Of a stretch of 64,000 nt of DNA, positions 22,301 through 29,299 are shown in pieces. Source of the stretch: Rebecca billardiae RCC1528 (taxonomy: Eukaryota > Haptophyta); contig OZ251227.1 of the NCBI GenBank assembly GCA_965240325.2, forward strand, positions 2,852,001-2,916,000. The letters run 5' to 3'. Each line of letters starts with the position of its first letter. Position 1 is the stretch's first letter. Both the position numbers and the translations under genes were made by a program. Under the pieces are notes generated by a model. The model had not been told where the DNA came from. It did not search any database and saw nothing but the letters and a program-made list of their open reading frames with translations.

Positions 22301-23650
22301 GCGCGCGAGCCGCCACCTTCCCCACAGCACGGCCGAGTGCAGCGCGGGCGGACGGCTCTCAGAGTGCTCCTCGAGCGCGCGCGGCGCGAGCTCGAAGATC
22401 ACGTGCACGAGCACCTCCTGCTCCGCGGCGAAGAGGTCGCCCGCCGCGGCGAGGCACCAGAACACCTCGCCCTCCTCCTCCTCCTCCAGCACGTTCTCGA
22501 GCAGCTGGACGATCCCGACCCCCGGGTGGCGCCCGGCTGCGCTCGACATGGCCGCGCAGCGCGCGCGCACGACCGCGAGCGACGCCGGGCACGAGAAGAG
22601 CGCCATCAAGTCGTTCAGGTCCCTGAGCCGCGTGAGCACGCCGGTGTGCTCGAGCAGCGCGTCCAGCACGCACGCGTGCGGGCAGTCCTCCATGCCGACG
22701 CTCGGCAGCTCGGCCTCGTTGGGCGCGTCCTCGGCCTCCGCGCCGGCCGCGCCGCCGCCGAGCGCGCGAGACGCGCGCTCCTCCGCGACGCTCCGGCAGC
22801 GGCAGCGCGATCGGTCCGTGCCGAGCACGTCCAGGTGCGCCTGGCACGCCTCAATCGCCGCCTGCAGCACCTCGGCGTCGAGCACGTCCTCGTCCTCGCC
22901 CTCCGCGTCGCTGCCGTCGCCGCCGGCGCGCTCGTGCGCGCGCGCGCGCCGCATCGCGCCAAACAGCAGCTGGATCATGTCCGGGCTGCGCGCGGCGCTG
23001 AGCGCGGTGCCGTCGTCGTCGTAGCGGGCGAGCGGGTCGGCGTGTCCGAGGTGCAGGAGCGCGCGCGCGACCGGCACGTCGTCGTTCAGCACCGCCTCGT
23101 GCAGCAGCGGCGGCTTGTGGCGCGTGTGCCGCTCGGTCGCGCTGAGCACCTCGCGCGCGCCGACGCCGCGCGCGCCGAGCAGGTCCTCGACGGCGGCGGC
23201 GTCGCCGGTGCACACGGCGGTGCAGAGCTCGGCCGCCATCTTGAGCTCCTCGCTCCGCTCGCGCAGGCGCCGGAGGTACGCGCACGGCGCGGCCAGCTTC
23301 AGCGCGGCGCCGAGCGCGTCGCATGCGCGCATCTCCTCGACGCCCTCGAGCGGCGCGCGGCACGTGGGGCAGGCGACGTCACGGCCCTGGGCCGCGGCCA
23401 CATCGTGCCAGCGCAGGATGCACTGCAGGTCGAACGCGTGCGCGCACGCCGCCACCACGGGCTCGAAGAGGAGGTCGCGGCAGATGGGGCACAGCAGCGC
23501 CGGCGGGACGTCCGGCTCGTCGTCGTCGCGCGCCGCAGTGGCGACGAGGGCGGTGGGGAGCGAAGGCGCAGGGCTCGCCGAGGGCGATGGCGTGTGCACC
23601 GGCTGCGCCAGCGCCGGCGCCCGCTCCGTCGACGGCGGCTGGTGGCTCAT
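19367..23650 (-). CDS. RING-finger, ankyrin-repeat protein (probable E3 ubiquitin ligase)
   Basis: 1427 residues, one exon. After a Pro/Ser-rich leader comes a RING finger: C54, C57, C69, H71, D74, C77, C94 and C97. D74 replaces the usual fifth Cys, as in some other RING-type domains where Asp binds zinc. Ankyrin-type repeats follow from about residue 170 (PPLLHEAVLNDDVPVARALL, FSALHAAVLHERAMSALRV, PPALHSAVLWGRWRLARALL, TLACMAKSSCAALALLAAG, PLIAAMSQPRAGAAHMMVEH). They are interrupted by long acidic and Ala-rich inserts. The last 200 residues are disordered, basic and Ser/Pro-rich. RING plus ankyrin repeats suggests ubiquitin transfer to an ankyrin-bound partner; target unknown. The neighbouring minus-strand gene at 24017 also encodes an ankyrin protein. 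Confidence 0.8.
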   Translation of the reverse strand: MSHQPPSTERAPALAQPVHTPSPSASPAPSLPTALVATAARDDDEPDVPPALLCPICRDLLFEPVVAACAHAFDLQCILRWHDVAAAQGRDVACPTCRAPLEGVEEMRACDALGAALKLAAPCAYLRRLRERSEELKMAAELCTAVCTGDAAAVEDLLGARGVGAREVLSATERHTRHKPPLLHEAVLNDDVPVARALLHLGHADPLARYDDDGTALSAARSPDMIQLLFGAMRRARAHERAGGDGSDAEGEDEDVLDAEVLQAAIEACQAHLDVLGTDRSRCRCRSVAEERASRALGGGAAGAEAEDAPNEAELPSVGMEDCPHACVLDALLEHTGVLTRLRDLNDLMALFSCPASLAVVRARCAAMSSAAGRHPGVGIVQLLENVLEEEEEGEVFWCLAAAGDLFAAEQEVLVHVIFELAPRALEEHSESRPPALHSAVLWGRWRLARALLGAGVEVDATCGRTESVSLSISLADDAEQGDVELEMQGFSALHAAVLHERAMSALRVPRTRAQVRGLVTMLLEHRADPLRPSGGCSTTSPLCLALELATPLALGALLARSEPCREVLASNRPDPSTRSLAVMTAVLPTSRMPGRAQGEERALAMRLLLDARADPSATPFPTAEPPISHAASSADDRAVAELLQAGAHPCERAAPEGDGGLHRSRFGLEDCVLSQEGPEVQKDIDARSRTVRLLAKATVERCAPPLPPSPPSAHQTRAVAAAAAADAADAADAPAEPWDSITRPPRLDAPDVSRDEAGALVIRRVFEYAAERSIVTASAEHEAAEAALRAERWQARRERERAGRLAGVSPGPAGTDDEADDGDDDGRACSTRAERVQSRASLCWAQLALSVVEGVALGASERAGPRQSGRSDDAAERSAELCRAWLGPRALALAAASGSGPLTRAVLSATRPSRRTLDARVVVLDATFPVAALVRFGGPAHEEPRLSVASEPLTLACMAKSSCAALALLAAGASPNVGGEGGGGGEGGAEALPAVRLSQLAEPYEQQAGPTPLIAAMSQPRAGAAHMMVEHLLRAGAEPLLPGVPLRPLATMLGEARARSRCKKPYDLPDSPRGARELRGWVLREDIRCRPDELFSPDLSAALPPPAVAVRAVQAEGALGGRESHALRLLKALATAPPRARQRAEDGLSRFRTWWAELARAGGVRWGGGPGAEPPADDPESAWAPLMARALLWDQRQGGADAKAKRSAVREARAELQATIAACEAALLGLTAACAPAQPSPSAADAPDAAAAAAPLGLRSAAARGTGQSGAQPHPSHGPRKRRRSEGGTPRTRAAARSAELSTPAPEGEAPGAEAESADAAATGRAAAGRATAGSSAEPRDGAEPCAPCQAAADAKMGRHGERSSSSPASGAENWRTPGAPPSSRATQRVPAHSASSGCATCQRAHAVLAQLRWLKAMASAMEVPH

Positions 23651-24016
23651 GGCGTTGAGCCCTCCGGTGTGACCGACAGCTGCGCGCCCGCGCTCGCGCT
23701 GCGCGAAGGCCGTTCGTTGTCCGTGCGACGTGCGCGCGCGCGGCGCGCCAGCTCCCGCGGCCGTGCTGTCCGGCGTTGGTGGCTCCCAGGCTCCGCACCG
23801 GCAGGTGTCCGGGCCACGAACCGCGCTCCGGACGGCGGTGCGCAGCTTCCTAGTTGGGCCTTACATAGTAGTAGCAGGACGTTATGTGCCGTCACAGCGT
23901 AGCTCGACAGCGTACAGTATCTACAACGGCAACCGTCGTCGAATTGTACTCAACTCACATCAGGGCATCGTCATCTGACACGGACGCGCCGCTGACAATG
24001 CAGATGGTGGCGGTGA
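23651..24016. other. Spacer between two ankyrin genes
   Basis: 366 bases upstream of the RING-ankyrin gene and downstream of the second ankyrin gene. The part near 23860-24010 is AT-richer. It should contain one promoter and one 3' end; no motif is assignable. Confidence 0.4.
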
Positions 24017-25195
24017 TCATAATTCGATCCACGGTGGCACCAACGACGCGGCTGGACGATCTCTGAGCGCTGCCAACTGGGCTAGCGCCTCGGCGCGCAG
24101 CACGGCCGGGATGACGTGCGCGAGCCACACGTCTTCGATCTCGGACGTGTCGCTGCGCCCAAGCTGACGAGCTAGCGCGACGCCGACCAGGAGCAGCTGC
24201 ACGGCGCGCGCGCGCGTGCTCGTGCGCATCAGCCTGTGCGAGTGCGGGCTCCACGGGACGCCGTGCTGCACGATGGCGCGCGCGCGCTCGTCAGGGACGG
24301 CTTCCAGGGCGAGGCTGAGCGGCGTCGGCGCGTCGGGGGCGCCATCGCTCGCGCGCGGGTCCGCGCCGTCGGCGAGCAGCTCGAGGACCGAGTCCAGCGC
24401 CAGCAGCGAGAAGTGGTGCAGGGGACTCACCCAGCGGCGCGTCTGCTCGACCCACTGCACCAGCTCGGCCGGCCTGCGCGCGTCAGGGCCGGCGCGGGCA
24501 AGCGCGCCGCGGTCTGCGCCGTGCGCGCACAGCTGCTGCGCCACGTGCAGCCGTCGCGTGTGGCACAGCGGCGCGCCCGCCGCGCCCTGCTGGTTTGGGT
24601 CTGCCCTCGCACGAAGCAGGGCGACTGTCAGCCCGACGTGGTTGAGCGCGCTCGTGATGATGAGCGGCGTCATGTGATCGGCATGGCGGGCAAGCGATGG
24701 GTCGGCGCGGGCGGCGAGGAGCACGCGCACGAGGCGCTCGTCCGCATGGGCGCACGCATCGCACAGCGGCGTCCAGCCGTCGTGCAGCCGCTGGTTGGCG
24801 TCGGCACGCGCGTGGACGAGCTCGAGCGCGCACTCCGGCTGGCGCGCGCGGATGCTGGCGATCAGCGCGGTCCAGCCCTGCGAGTCGTGCGCGTCCACGG
24901 CCGCGTTGGCGCGCAGCAGCGCGCAGACGCACTCGACACTGCCTGCCGTCGCCGCACACATGAGCGGGCTGAAGCCGTCATGCCGCGCATGCGCGGCCGA
25001 AGCTCCGTGCCTGAGGAGCGCGCGCGCGGCGTCCGCCCATCCATTCTCGCACGCGCACATGAGCGCGGTCGTGCCGTCGGGTAGCTCGGACTCGACGTCA
25101 GCGCCGGCGGCGAGCACGAGCTCCAGCCCTGTCGCATGCCCGAACTGTGCCAGGTAGTGTATCGTGGTGGAGAGGCCGAGGACCATGGCTGCCAA
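24017..25195 (-). CDS. Ankyrin-repeat protein
   Basis: 392 residues. At least seven ankyrin repeats begin close to the N-terminus. They include TTIHYLAQFGHATGLELVLA, GTTALMCACENGWADAARAL, GFSPLMCAATAGSVECVCAL, GWTALIASIRARQPECALEL, GWTPLCDACAHADERLVRVL and MTPLIITSALNHVGLTVALL. A variable C-terminal part follows (PTPLSLALEAVPDERARAIV) with no catalytic motif. It is probably a protein-interaction adaptor. The first repeat begins almost at residue 1, so an upstream exon is possible: a frame continues upstream but runs into the repeated motif at 25218-25243. It shares strand and domain type with the RING-ankyrin gene next to it, which may reflect local duplication. Confidence 0.75.
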   Translation of the reverse strand: MAAMVLGLSTTIHYLAQFGHATGLELVLAAGADVESELPDGTTALMCACENGWADAARALLRHGASAAHARHDGFSPLMCAATAGSVECVCALLRANAAVDAHDSQGWTALIASIRARQPECALELVHARADANQRLHDGWTPLCDACAHADERLVRVLLAARADPSLARHADHMTPLIITSALNHVGLTVALLRARADPNQQGAAGAPLCHTRRLHVAQQLCAHGADRGALARAGPDARRPAELVQWVEQTRRWVSPLHHFSLLALDSVLELLADGADPRASDGAPDAPTPLSLALEAVPDERARAIVQHGVPWSPHSHRLMRTSTRARAVQLLLVGVALARQLGRSDTSEIEDVWLAHVIPAVLRAEALAQLAALRDRPAASLVPPWIEL

Positions 25196-26159
25196 GGAGA
25201 GCCCGCCTTCGCCACAGGCTTATCCCACAAACCCACGGGCGGCGCCCCCAGCCGGGCAGCGACACGATGGCGGCCACGCGCGGCGCGCTCGTTCGCTCAC
25301 ATACGGCCGCTGCGGGTGCGCGCGCGCTGCGGGCGCGGGTCAGGACACCTACCGGCCTCATTCGCGCGCGCTCCCGCCCTCCCTCACCGCCCTCGCCGCG
25401 CGCAGGCACCATCTGCTTTGCGTGCAACGCATCACGCCCGCCCGCCCGCCGCGCCGCAACGCGCGCACGCGCGCGCAGGAGGGCTTTTAAGGGCGAGTTC
25501 TCGCGTCTGCCTGGTGCGCATGTGTTTGGCGTGGATGCGCAACGCCCGCTTGCTGGCGTGCGCGGACGTGCTCGGCGGCAAACGCGGGTTCGGCACCTGC
25601 AACAGGCTCGTTCTCCCACCGGTGTCAAGGTATGGATGTTTCGAGCAAAACCGGCCAAAATGGCGGATTCCGTAGGCTGCGGGCTGGTCAGAGATTGACG
25701 ATGTCTGATTGCTGATTGATGCTGACTGCTGGGCGCACATGGTGAGACTAAGTACTATGCTGCTGCTGTCAGACTTCGCCGCCGCGGCATACGACTACAC
25801 ACACCGCCGTGTTTGTATACACGCATCGTCAGCAACCTGTCGCGCTCACCCGTCATCACTCAGCGTCAGAATCAGCTATACGTCAGACATCGTCAGCGAC
25901 CGCGCCGCCGACTCACGTCCGACGGTCCGTCGCTCGCCACCGTCAGGTCAAGATCCACCGCCGCGTCGTCGTCGCGTGCGCGTTCAGCCTGGCCGAGACG
26001 GCCGTCGTGCCAACAGCTGTCCTGAGCCGGCACCATAGAGCGCCCGCGCGTCTCCGTCTTGACCGAGCACTTCATCGCCGACGCGAGCGCAGACTCGGTC
26101 TTCGGCGCGTCGACGGTGGGTGCCGGCCTCGCCCATCGCCGCGGCTGCTGGTCCGGGGG

Positions 26160-26193
26160 TGCTATGATGACTGATCGAGCAGTCATCATAGCA
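26160..26193. repeat. Perfect hairpin, 14-base stem
   Basis: TGCTATGATGACTG, a six-base loop, then CAGTCATCATAGCA. Seen directly; no gene is adjacent enough to assign a role. Confidence 0.85.
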
Positions 26194-26739
26194 CTGCGTA
26201 GCGGGCGGGAGAGTTGACTCACGTGCTGACTTGTTTATCGCCATGCCGCGCGGCGCTGACCATAGACGCATCAGGCAGCGCGCGCGTGTGAACGACAGAT
26301 CCGCCTTCGCTGATCATCAGACCAGCTGAGTGCCAAGGAACAAGTTGGGCTGCCCGTGTCAGGTGAGCCGCGTCGACGCGTTGCATGGCGCAGCAGATGG
26401 CAACATTATCAACAAGGACAGGCACACGCGCAGCATCAGTGCCGCTTCCTCCGTGCACGATGCCGATGTGCGCTTGCGGCAATCGGCCCGGCCAAGCTGA
26501 CATTCGGCTCGCACAGCGCCGCTCTGACCGATGACGCGAAGCGAGCGCCCAAGGAGCAGGCTTGGCGGACGAAGAGATGACGCATGCGGTAGTGATCTGT
26601 CACTAGCGCGTGCGTGACGAGCGCGCGAGGTGCCAAGATGCGCGTTCAGCGCGCGCAACCGCGGCGCACGTCGCTTCCCGCGGGCTCACCGCCGGTCCCG
26701 GTCGGCAGAGCGCCCACCCCGCGCACGCGCGAACAGTAT

Positions 26740-26797
26740 GAAAGAGCTCCCGGACCACAGCGATCTCATGAGATCGCTGTGGTCCGGGAGCTCTTTC
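26740..26797. repeat. 58-base perfect palindrome
   Basis: The left arm GAAAGAGCTCCCGGACCACA continues to CGATCTCATGAGATCG at the centre and then mirrors exactly, with no mismatch and no spacer. The shared motif at 26810-26837 follows 12 bases later. It is possibly an end-joined or fold-back remnant of a repeat. Confidence 0.9.
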
Positions 26798-27224
26798 AAG
26801 CCGAGCGCCTCCCGTGGGTTTGTGGGATAAGCCACAGGGACGGTCCATCCACCACGGAACAAGGTGTTCTTTGGAAATGTTTTGATGGTCATTTCACTCC
26901 TTTGCCAAAGCTTACATTCGTCATCCGCAAGGGGTGATCTGACTCGCAGTACGCCTACAGTCAGAGTACAGTAAGCTACTCGTCGCCTCTACTTGTGAAT
27001 CCAGTCTCAGCCTGCAAGGCCAGAGCCTGACTGAGCCTCGACCGCCAAGCCAAACCAAGTGCGCACGCTATTGTTGCCTGGCAGCATCACCAGTGATAGT
27101 CATGCATCAACTCATCTGTCATCATGTCGCGTCTCATTGTCATCGGAGAACTCTAGTCTCTACTCGCCAGCGTCGTCGGAGTCCTGTCCATTCGGACACC
27201 GACACGCGAGCTAGTCCACCGAGC

Positions 27225-28154
27225 TTACCCTGCAGCGCGTTCGGCACGATTCGCCGTACTCCCCGCCGCCGCTTTCGAGCCGGACTCCGCCTCGCTGCTC
27301 GCCACCGCAGCCTGCGCCTGCTGCCTCTTCGCACTGCCGGGCACCTCGTACATGGCGCGCGCGTCCGTGGAGACAATCTCGTGGGCGGGCAGCACGAGCG
27401 CGCTCAGCTGCTTGCCATAGCAGCAGCCCGAGTCGAGGCCCGTGGCGTGCACCTCGCGCTGCAGGCCGCGCTTCGCGTCGTGCCCGAACACGATGTGCCC
27501 GAGCTCGCCCCCGTACACCTTCGCCCACGGCTCCGCGCCCTCCGCCCCCTTCTCCAGCCCCTCGAGCCCGCCGCCCTCGGCCGCTGGGCGCACGTTGCGC
27601 ATTTTGAAGAGGTCGAGCGGGCGCTGCTCTGAGAGGGGTCGGCCCGGCACGATGCCGGCGTGCACGACGAGCACGTTGAGCCACGGGAGCGAGAGCGAGT
27701 ACGGCAGGCCCTCCAGGTACGCGACGTCCTCCGGCGAGAGGTCGCGAGCATAGTCGTACGATGGCGGAGGCGCGCTGTCAGCCCACTTGCCCGTGCGGCG
27801 CAGGACGCTCAGCAGGGCGTCGTCGTGGTTGCCACGCACGCACGGCACCTGGCGCTCGCGGGCCCACCGCACGACCTGCACCGATTTCGGCCCCTTGTTC
27901 ACCAGGTCGCCCACGAGGACGAGCACGTCCTCGCCCTCGCGGTAGTTGAGCTTGGCGAGCAGGTCGCACAGCTCGTCAAAGCAGCCGTGCACGTCGCCAA
28001 CGACGATGGTGCGTGCCGCTCGGGGCGGGGCGGCGAGGACGACGTGCATGGGGGAGGGAAGCGGGACGCCATTGGGCGAGCGCGTCGCCCCCGAGAAGGC
28101 GCGCACCGCCCAGGGAAGCGCGACGAGGGCGGCGAACGCGGCGACCGCCATCAT
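27225..28154 (-). CDS. ApaH-like calcineurin-type metallophosphoesterase, secreted or plastid-targeted
   Basis: 309 residues from the Met at 28154; an in-frame Met at 28217 adds 21 residues that fall inside repeat DNA, so it is disfavoured. A hydrophobic leader (MAVAAFAALVALPWAVRAF) looks like a signal peptide ending at AF, the residue pair often seen at plastid presequence junctions in algae with secondary plastids. All metallophosphoesterase motifs are present in order: GDVHGC, GDLVNKGP, GNHDD, HAGI and GHDAKRG. This order and spacing fit the ApaH/diadenosine tetraphosphatase-like (ALPH) branch of the PPP family. Substrates could be dinucleoside polyphosphates, mRNA caps or phosphoproteins. 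The last 40 residues are Ala/Gln/Glu-rich and probably disordered. Confidence 0.85.
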   Translation of the reverse strand: MMAVAAFAALVALPWAVRAFSGATRSPNGVPLPSPMHVVLAAPPRAARTIVVGDVHGCFDELCDLLAKLNYREGEDVLVLVGDLVNKGPKSVQVVRWARERQVPCVRGNHDDALLSVLRRTGKWADSAPPPSYDYARDLSPEDVAYLEGLPYSLSLPWLNVLVVHAGIVPGRPLSEQRPLDLFKMRNVRPAAEGGGLEGLEKGAEGAEPWAKVYGGELGHIVFGHDAKRGLQREVHATGLDSGCCYGKQLSALVLPAHEIVSTDARAMYEVPGSAKRQQAQAAVASSEAESGSKAAAGSTANRAERAAG

Positions 28155-28192
28155 CGAAGAACCTGGTCGTCCGGACGAATTCGCCGCGAACC

Positions 28193-28296
28193 CGATGCTC
28201 CGCAGGGATGGGCACAAGCGATTCGCCGAATCGCCAATTCGCCGAATTCGCCGATTCGCGAATTCGCGAACGCTCGGCGCGTTCGCCGAAAGTGGC
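28193..28296. repeat. Cluster of ATTCGCCGAAT palindromic units, copy A
   Basis: A run of overlapping ATTCGCCGAAT / ATTCGCGAATTCGCG units, with CAGGGATGGGC at its left edge. It lies directly upstream of the ApaH-like gene. A related cluster is at 29090-29206. Confidence 0.8.
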
Positions 28297-28334
28297 GAAA
28301 TGCCCCGATCCGGGCGTTATTGCCCTTGCCGGAC

Positions 28335-28652
28335 TCAGTATCTTCCCGGCCGGCGCGACGGCCGGCGGCCGCCGATCGGCGCATGCGACCTGCGCGCCGC
28401 CGCGTGCGCGCCCGCCGCGCCGAGGCGAGCGGCGTACGACGCGAACTCGCCAAGCGGGCTGCCGAACCTGATGCGCTTGGCGCTTGCATGCCTCCGCAGT
28501 GGCGGCAGCAGCCAGTCGTCCAGCGCGGAGAGGGCGCGTCCCCGCTCGGCGCCGCTGCGTTGAACGGCGGCTGCGAGCAGCTCTGCCTTGCACGCGTCGG
28601 TGACGCTCAGGGTAACGTAGCGCATGCCCACTACGAGTGCGCCGACGTGCAC
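28335..28652 (-). CDS. Possible small unknown protein
   Basis: 105 residues if started at 28652; an internal Met 9 residues in gives MRYVTLSVTDACKAELLAAA. The N-terminal half (LSVTDACKAELLAAAVQRSG, ALDDWLLPPLRRH) has the look of a small helical domain; the C-terminal third is Arg/Ala-rich. No family was recognised and no neighbour supports it. It could equally be a chance frame in GC-rich DNA. Confidence 0.25.
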   Translation of the reverse strand: MHVGALVVGMRYVTLSVTDACKAELLAAAVQRSGAERGRALSALDDWLLPPLRRHASAKRIRFGSPLGEFASYAARLGAAGAHAAARRSHAPIGGRRPSRRPGRY

Positions 28653-29089
28653 TCTGACGAGGCCTCAGGCGAGCGGCGAGACGACTTCTGGCGCGGGCGT
28701 TGCGTGCACACTCCCGGCGTGCCGAGCAGCGTCAGAATAGCTGCGCGCCGGCATTGGTGGTGGGTCGGCGAGGCTGGTGTTCGCCGGGGGGCGCGGCAGA
28801 CTCGAGCACATTGCTTCATGGCACGCATGCAGTGAGACACGCCGCAAACTTAGCGAAGACTAAGGAGCTGGCGGCTGAGGTCCGTCGGTCAGCCAGAGTC
28901 ACGCCTCACAGTCCACACGGCGGTGCGTCCGGCGCGCAACGGTCTGACCCAAGCCGCACGCGTCCCAGAGCTCGTAGGCTGCACAGAGGCGCCATCGCTT
29001 GGGCATGGCCCCTGGTAGTATACGGGCTGTGCCACACGTCATACTGACACTCGTAGCCTCTTGTTGGGGTGATACATGGCGCAAAAATG

Positions 29090-29206
29090 TTCGATTCCCG
29101 GAAATTCGCCATATTCGGCGAATTTCGGCGAATTCGGCGAATTCGGCGAATTCGCGAACGCTGAGGCCATTCGGCGAATCCGCCCATCCCTGATGCTCCG
29201 TGTCCA
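29090..29206. repeat. Cluster of ATTCGCCGAAT palindromic units, copy B
   Basis: Five or more AATTCGGCGAATTCGG units, then GCCCATCCCTG at the right edge. Orientation is opposite to copy A at 28193-28296. Confidence 0.8.
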
Positions 29207-29299
29207 AGGAGCGTGCTGACAACAATCATCCTTGGGCCTCGCCCCGATTGTCACCACGGAGGCACCGCGCCGCGCGCACGCGTGGAGCATACTCGCGTG

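Larger units (their letters stand above)
25196..27224. other. Repeat-containing intergenic region
   Basis: Two kilobases with only short, low-quality open frames. It contains a motif shared in opposite orientation at 25218-25243 and 26810-26837 (core CCGTGGGTTTGTGGGATAAG), a 14-base-stem hairpin (26160-26193) and a 58-base perfect palindrome (26740-26797). GC drops between 25700 and 26000 and after 26900. I see no gene I can support. Confidence 0.5.
28218..29299. other. Intergenic region between phosphatase gene and SEL1 array
   Basis: Apart from the two ATTCGCCGAAT clusters and the doubtful small frame at 28335-28652, no structure is visible. The sequence just upstream of the first SEL1 gene differs from the 453-base upstream block shared by the other three copies, except for the last 30 bases before the ATG. 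Confidence 0.5.

Noticed and set aside
20222-23902. 1226-residue plus-strand frame opposite the RING-ankyrin gene
   Set aside because: Low-complexity Arg/Ala/His antisense shadow; the minus strand carries RING and ankyrin motifs.
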